NCBI GenBank assembly: GCA_025350445.1
Contig: JANXXV010000501.1
Location: 1 to 13,107, forward strand
Direction: 5' to 3'
Length of the DNA: 13,107 bases
DNA from: Bryobacteraceae bacterium
GTDB taxonomy: Bacteria > Acidobacteriota > Terriglobia > Bryobacterales > Bryobacteraceae
Positions 7,172 to 13,107 of this stretch are shown here, one piece after another. The notes under the pieces were generated by a model. That model did not search any database. It saw nothing but the letters and a program-made list of their open reading frames with translations, and was not told the DNA's origin. Within the stretch, counting starts at the first letter, position 1. Each line of letters opens with the position of its first letter. Made by a program: the position numbers and the translations under genes.

Positions 7172-8031
7172 ATACTTTTGCAAGCGGACCGAAACGGAAC
7201 TACTATGGCAAAGGCGACGTCACCGTCTATCGCCTCAATCGCGATGGCAAGACCTCTCCAGGCAAGAGCCCCGTCTTCGGCGCCAACGTTCTGATGCTGC
7301 TCTACGGCGATTCCTTCTGGCCCACCTATACCACCGGCGACAATACCGGCCTGGTAGCCACGGACTCCATGAAGAACTTCATCCAGCGCGAGACAATGAA
7401 CTTTCCCGGATGCGACCTGGAATCGTACTGCCATTTTCTGGCCGCCAAGTTCCTGCGGATCTATCCACAAACGGAAGGCATTCAAGTCTCCGCCAGCGAG
7501 ATTCCCTATCAAGGCCTCTTGGATGGCGGTGTCGTTTTCGCGCCCGCCGGACCGGGCCACGCCACTGCCCGCGTCGAAATGCAGCGCTGCGGCGAGGCGT
7601 TAACTACTGTCGAACTTTGCTCCGGTATCGGCGGCCTCCGCCTCCTTCGCCTCGGCGGCAGCGCCTTTCATGGCTTTGTTCGCGACCAGTACACAACCCT
7701 CCCCGATATCGTCAATCGCCCGCTGCACATGTGGCTCGATCTCGATTGGTCCTACGTAACGCCGGACGCCGCGTTTCAAGACGGCGCTATCGCCGGCGCC
7801 GTGCGCAAAATGGTTTACGAAGTCTTTCAAGGCTTCGAATCGGGAAGCATTCAACAGGTGATCTTTCAACTGGGCACGCGCTTGCTAGCGGAGATTCCCG
7901 AGTTGGCCGAGATCCGGCTGGAGGCGAATAACCGCACCTGGGACACGGTGGTCGAATCCGGACAGGAACTCGCCGTCTACACCGATCCCCGCCCCCCGTA
8001 CGGATGCCTCGGATTGACGTTGCGGCGATAG
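7168..8031 (+). CDS. uaZ: Cofactor-free urate oxidase (uricase)
   Basis: Urate oxidase catalyses urate + O2 + H2O to 5-hydroxyisourate + H2O2 without metal or flavin. The 287-residue chain has two tandem T-fold halves, as in the classical uricase family (Pfam Uricase). Residues 11-21 ([11 protein letters not shown]) carry the conserved Lys15. Thr65-Asp66 in LVATDSMKN correspond to the catalytic Thr-Asp pair of Aspergillus uricase, and [16 protein letters not shown] (165-180) matches the conserved substrate-binding stretch with Phe167. Arg184 and Gln230 are candidates for the urate-binding Arg and Gln. The C-terminus [15 protein letters not shown] is typical of bacterial members. The gene follows uraD with an ATGA overlap and a good AGGAG (7158-7162). 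It is separate from uraD, unlike PucL-type fusions, and is not the FAD-dependent HpxO. H2O2 is a by-product, and no catalase gene is nearby. Confidence 0.95.
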   Translation: MNTFASGPKRNYYGKGDVTVYRLNRDGKTSPGKSPVFGANVLMLLYGDSFWPTYTTGDNTGLVATDSMKNFIQRETMNFPGCDLESYCHFLAAKFLRIYPQTEGIQVSASEIPYQGLLDGGVVFAPAGPGHATARVEMQRCGEALTTVELCSGIGGLRLLRLGGSAFHGFVRDQYTTLPDIVNRPLHMWLDLDWSYVTPDAAFQDGAIAGAVRKMVYEVFQGFESGSIQQVIFQLGTRLLAEIPELAEIRLEANNRTWDTVVESGQELAVYTDPRPPYGCLGLTLRR

Positions 8032-8032
8032 T

Positions 8033-8374
8033 ATGGCGCACTTATCCACTCACGTTCTCGACCTGACGCTCGGGCGGCCCGCGGCGAATTTGGAGATCGA
8101 TCTATATCGCGACGGACAACATTTGAAGACCGTTTGCACCAATGAAGACGGGCGTGTCGCCGACCCTCTTCTCTCCGGCGACAGCATCCAGACCGGCACA
8201 TACGAGTTGGTGTTCCACGCCGGTGCGTACTTTCGAACTCTCGGCCAGCCAGTTACCGATCCGCCCTTTCTTGACGAAGTAGTCATCCGTTTTGGAATCG
8301 CCGACGCAGCAGGCAGCTACCATGTACCGCTGCTGCTCTCGCCTTACGGCTACAGTACCTACCGGGGCTCTTGA
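8033..8374 (+). CDS. uraH: 5-hydroxyisourate hydrolase (transthyretin-like)
   Basis: HIU hydrolase opens 5-hydroxyisourate to OHCU, the step between urate oxidase and UraD. The 113-residue protein has the complete signature: [14 protein letters not shown] (4-17) with His7, Arg41 in TNEDGRV, His97 in [15 protein letters not shown], and the C-terminal tetrapeptide YRGS (110-113), which separates the enzyme from true transthyretins. There is no signal peptide, so it is cytosolic. The ATG follows the uricase TAG after one base (TAG-T-ATG) without a clear ribosome binding site, which suggests translational coupling. The stop TGA directly abuts the ATG of allC. Confidence 0.96.
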   Translation: MAHLSTHVLDLTLGRPAANLEIDLYRDGQHLKTVCTNEDGRVADPLLSGDSIQTGTYELVFHAGAYFRTLGQPVTDPPFLDEVVIRFGIADAAGSYHVPLLLSPYGYSTYRGS

Positions 8375-9586
8375 ATGAACGTCATCGAACGATGCCGCTT
8401 TCTCGCAGGCATGAGTGAAGATGCCGGCAACCTCACCCGCACTTTCCTCTCGCCCCCTGTGCGCGAAGTGCACCGGCGCCTCAGCGATTGGATGACATCC
8501 GCCGGCATGAGCGTCTCAACCGACGCCGCCGGCAACCTGCGCGGCTTCTATCGTGCCATCAACCCGGGCGCTCCACGCCTGCTGATCGGCTCGCACATTG
8601 ATACCGTACCCAACGCCGGTGCCTTCGACGGACCGCTGGGCGTGATGCTAGGCATTGCACTGGTAGAGTCTCTGGCCGGACGCCGGCTCTCTTTCGGCAT
8701 CGAAGTAATCGCGTTTTCTGAAGAGGAGGGTGTCCGCTTCGGCATACCTTTCATCGGCAGCCGGGCGCTGGTCAATGCCGTCGATCGGGGCTTACTGGCC
8801 AGCACGGATAAGCAGGGAATCACCGTGGAGCAGGCAATTCGAAATTTCGGACTCGATCCAGACAACCTTGCCCAAGCCGCCATCCAGGCGAAAGACGTCC
8901 TGGGCTATCTGGAGTTTCACATAGAACAGGGCCCGGTGCTTGAGAGCCTCGGGTTGCCGGTAGGAATCGTAACGGCCATAGCCGGACAGAGCCGTCTCGA
9001 ACTGGTCTTCCGCGGCAAGGCGAATCACGCAGGAACCACGCCCATGCATCTGCGCCGTGATGCACTGGCGGCAGCCGCGCATTGGATCGCGTTGGTAGAA
9101 CATCAGGCGCGGACGACGCCGCATCTCGTAGCCACCGTGGGATCGATCGAGGCTCTGCCTGGAGCGGGAAACGTGATCGCCGGGGTAGTCCGCATGAGCC
9201 TGGATGTCCGGCACGCGCAGGATGAAGTCCGCCACAGCGCGCTGACCCGCATGCTAGCCGGCGCGCAACAACTCGGCGTGGAACGAGACATCGAAGTCGA
9301 ATGGACGCAACAGCTCGACCAAGCCTCCGCCGCCTGTAATCCCGCGCTCGCCGCAACACTTGAAAAAGCCGTAGAAGCCGCCGGTCTGCCGGTACACCGC
9401 ATGGTGAGCGGCGCCGGTCATGATGCCATGGTGATGGCCAGACAAGTCCCTGTCGCAATGCTATTCGTACGGTCTCCCGGAGGGATCAGCCACCATCCGG
9501 ACGAGTCCGTATTGCCGGATGACGTGGACGCCGCGCTGCAGGTGGGATTGCAATTCTTAAGTCTATTGGAGGCGCGCCATGCCTGA
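8375..9586 (+). CDS. allC: Allantoate amidohydrolase (M20 family)
   Basis: AllC hydrolyses allantoate to (S)-ureidoglycine, NH3 and CO2, using two metal ions (Mn2+ in the family). The 403-residue protein is an M20 amidohydrolase. Ligands and catalytic residues visible are His74 and Asp85 (GSHIDTVPNAGAFDG), Glu117 (general base) and Glu118 (FSEEEGVRFG), His182 (FHIEQGPVLE) and His373 (GISHHPDES). The lid/dimerisation segment is FRGKANHAGTTPMHLRRDA (212-230), and its HAGTTPM form is typical of allantoate and carbamoyl-amino-acid amidohydrolases. A second M20 enzyme ends the operon and has HAGAMLM at this place, so the two paralogues differ in function. N-carbamoyl-amino-acid hydrolase is the main alternative, but the context strongly favours AllC. 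The start directly abuts the uraH stop, and the last 8 bases overlap allB. Confidence 0.88.
   Translation: MNVIERCRFLAGMSEDAGNLTRTFLSPPVREVHRRLSDWMTSAGMSVSTDAAGNLRGFYRAINPGAPRLLIGSHIDTVPNAGAFDGPLGVMLGIALVESLAGRRLSFGIEVIAFSEEEGVRFGIPFIGSRALVNAVDRGLLASTDKQGITVEQAIRNFGLDPDNLAQAAIQAKDVLGYLEFHIEQGPVLESLGLPVGIVTAIAGQSRLELVFRGKANHAGTTPMHLRRDALAAAAHWIALVEHQARTTPHLVATVGSIEALPGAGNVIAGVVRMSLDVRHAQDEVRHSALTRMLAGAQQLGVERDIEVEWTQQLDQASAACNPALAATLEKAVEAAGLPVHRMVSGAGHDAMVMARQVPVAMLFVRSPGGISHHPDESVLPDDVDAALQVGLQFLSLLEARHA
9566..9572 (+). promoter_or_regulatory. Ribosome binding site of allB inside allC
   Basis: TTGGAGG lies six bases before ATG 9579, within the last codons of allC. It is the strongest Shine-Dalgarno sequence inside the operon and supports the 8-base overlap start of allB. 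It may allow independent initiation on allB as well as coupling. Confidence 0.7.
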
Positions 9587-10931
9587 CGCCGTCATTCGTG
9601 GTGGACGCATCGTGACTCCCGAAGGCGCTATCGAAGCCGATCTGGCCATTGAAGAGGGACTCTTCTCCGTGGTAGGTCCCGAGTTGCCCGCGTGCCCGCA
9701 AGAGATCGATGCGCGCGGCCTGATCGTATTTCCCGGCTTGATTGACGTTCACTTGCATTTCAACGAGCCGGGCCGGACCGAGTGGGAGGGCATCGCAACT
9801 GGTAGCCGCGCGCTAGCAGCCGGGGGCGGAACTCTGTTCTTCGACATGCCGCTGAATTCCTCGCCGTGTACTCTCAACGGCGGGAGCTTCGACCTCAAGC
9901 AACGCGCCATGCAGCAATCTTCCATCACGGACTTCGGCCTGTGGGGAGGCTTGGTCCCAGACAATCTCAATGAGCTGGACGAACTCGCGGAGCGCGGAGT
10001 CATCGGTTTCAAAGCATTCATGTCGGATTCCGGCCTTCCCGAGTTTCCCCGCGCCGACGACCTCACGCTTTATGAGGGAATGCGGGTTGCCGCGCGCCAC
10101 AATCTGCCGGTTGCGGTGCATGCTGAAAGCGAAGAGTTGACCAAGGCCCTTGCCGGGCGCATTCGCCGGGCAGGCGGACGGCGCGTTCGCGATTACCTCA
10201 ATTCGCGGCCGGTGCTTGCCGAACTCGAAGCCATCCAGCGTGCAGCGCTGCTCGCCAAAGAAACCGGAGCGCGCCTGCACATCGTTCATGTAAGTTCCGG
10301 CAGAGGCGTAGCGCTGGCCGCTCAACTACGGGCATCGGGAATCGATCTTACCATCGAAACCTGTCCCCACTATTTGTTCTTCACCGAAGATGACATGGAG
10401 AAAATGGGCGCAGTGGCCAAGTGCGCGCCGCCTTTGCGTCCAGACGCGGAACGCGAATCACTCTGGATGGCGCTGCAGCAAGGCGAGATCGACATCGTGG
10501 CATCCGATCACTCCCCATCGTCGCCGGACCTCAAGAACGATCCGGATTTCTTCCGCGTCTGGGGCGGCGTCGCCGGGGTGCAATCCACACTAGCCGTGCT
10601 GCTCGAAGCCGGCTATCACCACCGAGGCCTGCCGTTGCAGAAAATCGCAAAATTGACCGCGGCCTCGCCCGCAACACGTTTTCGTATCCCCCACAAAGGG
10701 GCGATCCAACCTGGCTTCGACGCCGACTGTACACTAGTGGATCTGAATGCGCCGTTCACGCTGAAAGCGGACCAGTTATTCACACGCCATGCGCTGAGCC
10801 CCTACTTGGGATCGTCGTTCCGCGGCAAAGTCAGGCGGACCATCCGCCGCGGTGAGACCATTTTCCAGGACGGAAAGATCACTTCTTCAAGACCAGGCCG
10901 CATGGTCTTCCCACGAAAGGATAATACATGA
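9579..10931 (+). CDS. allB: Allantoinase (cyclic amidohydrolase)
   Basis: Allantoinase hydrolyses the hydantoin ring of (S)-allantoin to allantoate. The 450-residue length is standard. The metal-dependent hydrolase (TIM-barrel) ligand set is complete: His58 and His60 in PGLIDVHLHFNEPGRTEWEG, Lys145 in GFKAF (the carbamylated bridging lysine), His181 in VAVHAES, His237 in HIVHVSS and Asp310 in ASDHSPS. FNEPGRTEWEG favours allantoinase over dihydroorotase or dihydropyrimidinase, and the pathway context agrees. The enzyme normally uses two metal ions (Zn, Co or Mn according to species). It acts before AllC although the gene follows allC, so the order of genes is not strictly the order of reactions. 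The stop overlaps the allE start in ATGA. Confidence 0.95.
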   Translation: MPDAVIRGGRIVTPEGAIEADLAIEEGLFSVVGPELPACPQEIDARGLIVFPGLIDVHLHFNEPGRTEWEGIATGSRALAAGGGTLFFDMPLNSSPCTLNGGSFDLKQRAMQQSSITDFGLWGGLVPDNLNELDELAERGVIGFKAFMSDSGLPEFPRADDLTLYEGMRVAARHNLPVAVHAESEELTKALAGRIRRAGGRRVRDYLNSRPVLAELEAIQRAALLAKETGARLHIVHVSSGRGVALAAQLRASGIDLTIETCPHYLFFTEDDMEKMGAVAKCAPPLRPDAERESLWMALQQGEIDIVASDHSPSSPDLKNDPDFFRVWGGVAGVQSTLAVLLEAGYHHRGLPLQKIAKLTAASPATRFRIPHKGAIQPGFDADCTLVDLNAPFTLKADQLFTRHALSPYLGSSFRGKVRRTIRRGETIFQDGKITSSRPGRMVFPRKDNT

Positions 10932-11674
10932 ACAGACTAGGACACACCCGCAGTTCCTCGCAGGCGGACCACGCACTTTGGACCGCGGACACGTTCGTTC
11001 GAGCTGCCTTGCCCGGCATGAAGAACGCCACTGCCATCGTTCATGCGGCCCCTGCGATGGGCGCGTCATTCACTGAATACACCGCCGAGTTCGAGACCGG
11101 CGGCCTTCTTGGGCCCGCCCCCGCGCAGCGCTTCGTTTATGTACTCGATGGAGAATTACAAGTCGAAGCCGGCAGGAAGCAGCATCGCCTAAAGAACGGC
11201 GGATACGCTTATGTGCCGCCCGGCATGAAGCACACTGTTACCTCTGCAACCGCAAGCCGCGCGATTGTCATCGAGAAGCCCTATCAGAAACAGAACGGTA
11301 CACCGGCGCCAAAACTTCTCATCGGCGACGAAGCCGGCGTACCAGGCCAACCGCTAATGGGCGACGAAACACTGCGAGTCCGAACGCTGCTCCCCGCCGA
11401 TTCCGCTTTCGACTGCGCCGTCAACACAATGACCTTTGAGCCCGGCGCCACGCTCCCCATGGTAGAAATTCATGTGATGGAGCACGGCCTGCTAATGCTG
11501 GCAGGTGGTGGCATCTACCGTCTGGGCGAATGCTGGTATCCAGTAACCGCGGGCGACTTCATCTGGATGGGCCCGTACTGTCCGCAGTGGTTCGGCGCGT
11601 TAGGCAAAGTGCCCGCGAAATATCTGATCTATAAAGATTGGAACCGCCATCCGCTAGTGGGCATAGACCTATGA
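10928..11674 (+). CDS. allE: (S)-ureidoglycine aminohydrolase (AllE, bicupin)
   Basis: AllE is a Mn2+-dependent hydrolase that converts (S)-ureidoglycine to (S)-ureidoglycolate and NH3, preserving chirality on a product that otherwise decays spontaneously. The 248-residue protein has two cupin halves. The first covers about 45-120 (FVYVLDGELQVE, then YAYVPPGMKHTV) and the second about 160-240. The metal set lies in the second: Glu180, His182 and His186 (MVEIHVMEHGLLML) and Gln220 (YCPQWFGA). Spacings of +2, +4 and +34 match the ligands described for Arabidopsis UGlyAH. The C-terminus KYLIYKDWNRHPL is typical. The start at ATG 10928 has AAAGGA at 10916-10921. The gene sits between the two M20 enzymes whose product and substrate it connects. 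The stop overlaps the next start in ATGA. Confidence 0.95.
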   Translation: MNRLGHTRSSSQADHALWTADTFVRAALPGMKNATAIVHAAPAMGASFTEYTAEFETGGLLGPAPAQRFVYVLDGELQVEAGRKQHRLKNGGYAYVPPGMKHTVTSATASRAIVIEKPYQKQNGTPAPKLLIGDEAGVPGQPLMGDETLRVRTLLPADSAFDCAVNTMTFEPGATLPMVEIHVMEHGLLMLAGGGIYRLGECWYPVTAGDFIWMGPYCPQWFGALGKVPAKYLIYKDWNRHPLVGIDL

Positions 11675-12915
11675 ATCTGAATGTGAACCAAGACCGTCTG
11701 ATGGCAGAGCTGGATCGCCTTGCCTGCTTCTCCGATGTACCCGCCCCCGCCGTAACACGCGTGGTTTTCTCCCCGGTGGATCTGCAGGCTCGGGCCTACT
11801 GCAAGCAGCTTTGTACCAGTGCGGGCTTCGATGTTCGCGAGGATGCCGTGGGAAACACGTTCGCCCGATGGGCCGGCGCCGCTGCCAACTTGCCGGTGGT
11901 GGGCACCGGATCGCATATCGACGCCATCCCACACTCCGGCCGCTACGACGGCACAGTGGGCGTTCTCGGCGGTTTGGAAGCCATGCGCGCGCTGAAGGAA
12001 AGCGGCTTTCGTCCGCTCCGTTCCATTGAGCTTCTGCTCTTCACATCGGAGGAACCCACCCGTTTCGGTATCGGATGCCTGGGGAGCCGTTTGCTATCCG
12101 GCAGTCTCGATGCATCCGCCGGTGAGAAGTTGAAGGATCGGGAAGGATCTACGCTCAACCACGTCCGTGAGAACGCCGGATTCAGCGGCCCGCTGGAAAG
12201 CGTTCGGCTCGCCCGCGGCTACTATCACGCCTTCGCGGAACTGCACATCGAACAAGGTCCGCTGCTGGAGCGGCGTCAAATTCCATTGGGCGTTGTGACT
12301 GCGATCGCCGCTCCGGCAAGCCTGCGCATCATCATCGAAGGGGAAGGCGGACATGCGGGAGCAATGCTTATGCCAGAGAGGCGCGACGCGTTTTCAGGGG
12401 CCGCGGAAATCGCTTTGGCACTGGAAGCCGCCGCCCGGTCCACAGGCTCGGTAGATACCGTGGCCACTGTGGGTACCTGTGATGTCTTCCCGGGCGCTGT
12501 GAATAGCGTCCCGTCGAAGGTGACGCTTGGAGTGGATGTTCGCGACATCGATCCCGGACGCAGAGACGCCGTTCTCCAGTCGCTTGCGGAAGTCTGCGGG
12601 CGTGTAGCACGCGATCGGCAACTTAAGATTCAAACTGAAATTGTGAACGCGGATGCCCCCGCCGTATGCTCCTCTTTGGTGGTTGACGCGCTGGTCGAAA
12701 CCTGCCGGGACTCAAACCTGCCATTTGACCGAATGGTGAGCCGCGCCTATCACGATTCGTTATTCATTTCCCGCATCGCACCGGCGGCGATGCTCTTCAT
12801 ACCTTGTCGAAATGGAGTCAGTCACCGGCCGGATGAGTTTTCGTCCGCGGAAGATATCAGCCGGGGATCGCTGGTTTTGGCGGCCACGCTGGCCCGGCTG
12901 GCAGGCGCCGCGTAG
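11671..12915 (+). CDS. uah: Ureidoglycolate amidohydrolase (plant-type UAH, M20 family)
   Basis: The likely reaction is (S)-ureidoglycolate + 2 H2O to glyoxylate, 2 NH3 and CO2, the final step of the ureide route. The 414-residue protein is a second M20 amidohydrolase. Its site residues are His82 and Asp93 (GSHIDAIPHSGRYDG), Glu127/Glu128 (FTSEEPTRFGIGCLGSRLL), His192 (LHIEQGPLLE) and His385 (GVSHRPDEF). As I recall plant UAH, the following are shared almost word for word: TSEEPTRFGI, VVTAIAAPASL (208-218), GGHAGAMLMPERRDA (226-240) and SRAYHDSLF (357-365). They differ from the AllC paralogue in this operon. No signal peptide is seen, whereas the plant enzyme is ER-targeted. ATG 11671 overlaps the allE stop (ATGA). 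The frame is open to a TTG at 11638, but that start lies inside allE without a ribosome binding site. N-carbamoyl-amino-acid hydrolase is the alternative. Confidence 0.88.
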   Translation: MNLNVNQDRLMAELDRLACFSDVPAPAVTRVVFSPVDLQARAYCKQLCTSAGFDVREDAVGNTFARWAGAAANLPVVGTGSHIDAIPHSGRYDGTVGVLGGLEAMRALKESGFRPLRSIELLLFTSEEPTRFGIGCLGSRLLSGSLDASAGEKLKDREGSTLNHVRENAGFSGPLESVRLARGYYHAFAELHIEQGPLLERRQIPLGVVTAIAAPASLRIIIEGEGGHAGAMLMPERRDAFSGAAEIALALEAAARSTGSVDTVATVGTCDVFPGAVNSVPSKVTLGVDVRDIDPGRRDAVLQSLAEVCGRVARDRQLKIQTEIVNADAPAVCSSLVVDALVETCRDSNLPFDRMVSRAYHDSLFISRIAPAAMLFIPCRNGVSHRPDEFSSAEDISRGSLVLAATLARLAGAA

Positions 12916-12920
12916 GACTC

Positions 12921-12934
12921 TCGGCAAACGCCGA
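12921..12934 (+). terminator. Possible weak hairpin after the operon
   Basis: TCGGC-AAAC-GCCGA forms a 5-bp GC-rich stem with a 4-nt loop, six bases after the uah stop. There is no T-tract behind it, so it is not a standard intrinsic terminator. It might act as an RNA 3'-end stabiliser or be chance. Confidence 0.2.
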
Positions 12935-13075
12935 TCCGAATCACCCGCAGGATTGGCAAGACTCGGAATGCGAGAGTTTGCGCGTGTGCCCGAGGTTTGG
13001 AAATGTCCGATTCTCGAAATTCGCGGAAGGCAAGCGGCGTGGGCAAGACAAATCCCGCAGTCATGGAAAGCGTAG

Positions 13076-13096
13076 TGTCCAAGAAATAGCTGGACA
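13076..13096. repeat. Inverted repeat TGTCCA-N9-TGGACA
   Basis: A perfect 6-bp inverted repeat with a 9-base A/T-richer spacer (AGAAATAGC) stands 160 bases after the operon. It could be an operator of a gene beyond the window, a dispersed intergenic repeat, or the end of an insertion sequence starting here. The window stops 11 bases later, so none of these can be decided. Confidence 0.4.
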
Positions 13097-13107
13097 GATC
13101 GAATACT

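Larger units (their letters stand above)
12916..13107 (+). other. Intergenic tail after the purine operon
   Basis: I find no supported gene in these 192 bases. The open frames on both strands overlap the 3' end of uah and have no recognisable domain. The stretch contains a small hairpin right after the uah stop and an inverted repeat at the right edge, both listed separately. Confidence 0.5.

Noticed and set aside
8820..9458. Minus-strand open frame of 212 codons within allC
   Set aside because: It is very Arg-rich, has no motif and is opposite a gene with complete active-site residues, so it is a GC-driven shadow frame.
11638..11670. Upstream TTG start for the ureidoglycolate amidohydrolase
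   Set aside because: It would overlap allE by 37 bases without a ribosome binding site. ATG 11671 forms the ATGA overlap that recurs in this operon.
8375..12915. Second M20 gene as a simple allC duplication
   Set aside because: The two proteins differ in all segments that shape substrate choice while keeping the metal ligands, and the second matches plant UAH motifs, so separate functions are more likely.
12812..13082. Overlapping short frames on both strands at the end of the operon
   Set aside because: Both start inside uah, have no ribosome binding site or recognisable motif, and overlap each other almost completely.
1..13107. CRISPR arrays, tRNA or rRNA genes, phage genes or transposase genes
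   Set aside because: No regularly spaced direct repeats, cloverleaf-like sequences, rRNA segments or mobile-element proteins were seen anywhere in the window.

Overview
The window looks like part of a GC-rich acidobacterial chromosome, probably from the Solibacter/Bryobacter lineage. This is inferred from three signs: the C-terminus of a DUF1552 protein next to an exported ankyrin-repeat protein, the remains of a large Oar-like TonB-dependent outer-membrane receptor (a family expanded in Acidobacteria), and the overall sequence style. No RNA gene or taxonomic marker is present to prove it.

Layout. Positions 1-80 are the last 25 codons of a DUF1552-type protein. Positions 92-1726 encode a secreted ankyrin-repeat protein whose last ~60 residues read through into sequence antisense to the next element. 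Positions 1545 to ~2690, minus strand, hold a decayed TonB-dependent receptor with at least three separate lesions and no N-terminal half. Positions ~2695-2976 are a non-coding leader with a possible promoter and small symmetric elements. Positions 2977-12915 are one uninterrupted plus-strand operon of nine genes, the main content of the window. Positions 12916-13107 are an intergenic tail that ends in a small inverted repeat.

The operon encodes a complete purine-ring degradation route. XdhAB (molybdenum xanthine dehydrogenase) oxidises hypoxanthine/xanthine to urate. Cofactor-free urate oxidase (Uox/UaZ) makes 5-hydroxyisourate, HIU hydrolase (UraH) opens it to OHCU, and OHCU decarboxylase (UraD) gives (S)-allantoin. 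Allantoinase (AllB) makes allantoate, allantoate amidohydrolase (AllC) makes (S)-ureidoglycine, ureidoglycine aminohydrolase (AllE) makes (S)-ureidoglycolate, and a second M20 amidohydrolase with plant-type ureidoglycolate amidohydrolase (UAH) signatures makes glyoxylate. By stoichiometry each xanthine gives 4 NH3, 3 CO2 and 1 glyoxylate. No urea, urease or ureidoglycolate lyase is needed. All junctions are within a few bases (five ATGA/GTGA overlaps, one 8-nt overlap, one abutting pair, one 1-nt gap), so the nine genes are probably co-transcribed and translationally coupled.

The individual enzymes are known families. What deserves attention is the compact packing of the entire xanthine-to-glyoxylate route, ending in the three-amidohydrolase branch best known from plants, with two diverged M20 paralogues flanking allB-allE. 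The XdhC cofactor-insertion factor, a purine/ureide transporter, a dedicated regulator and a glyoxylate-consuming enzyme are not in the window.
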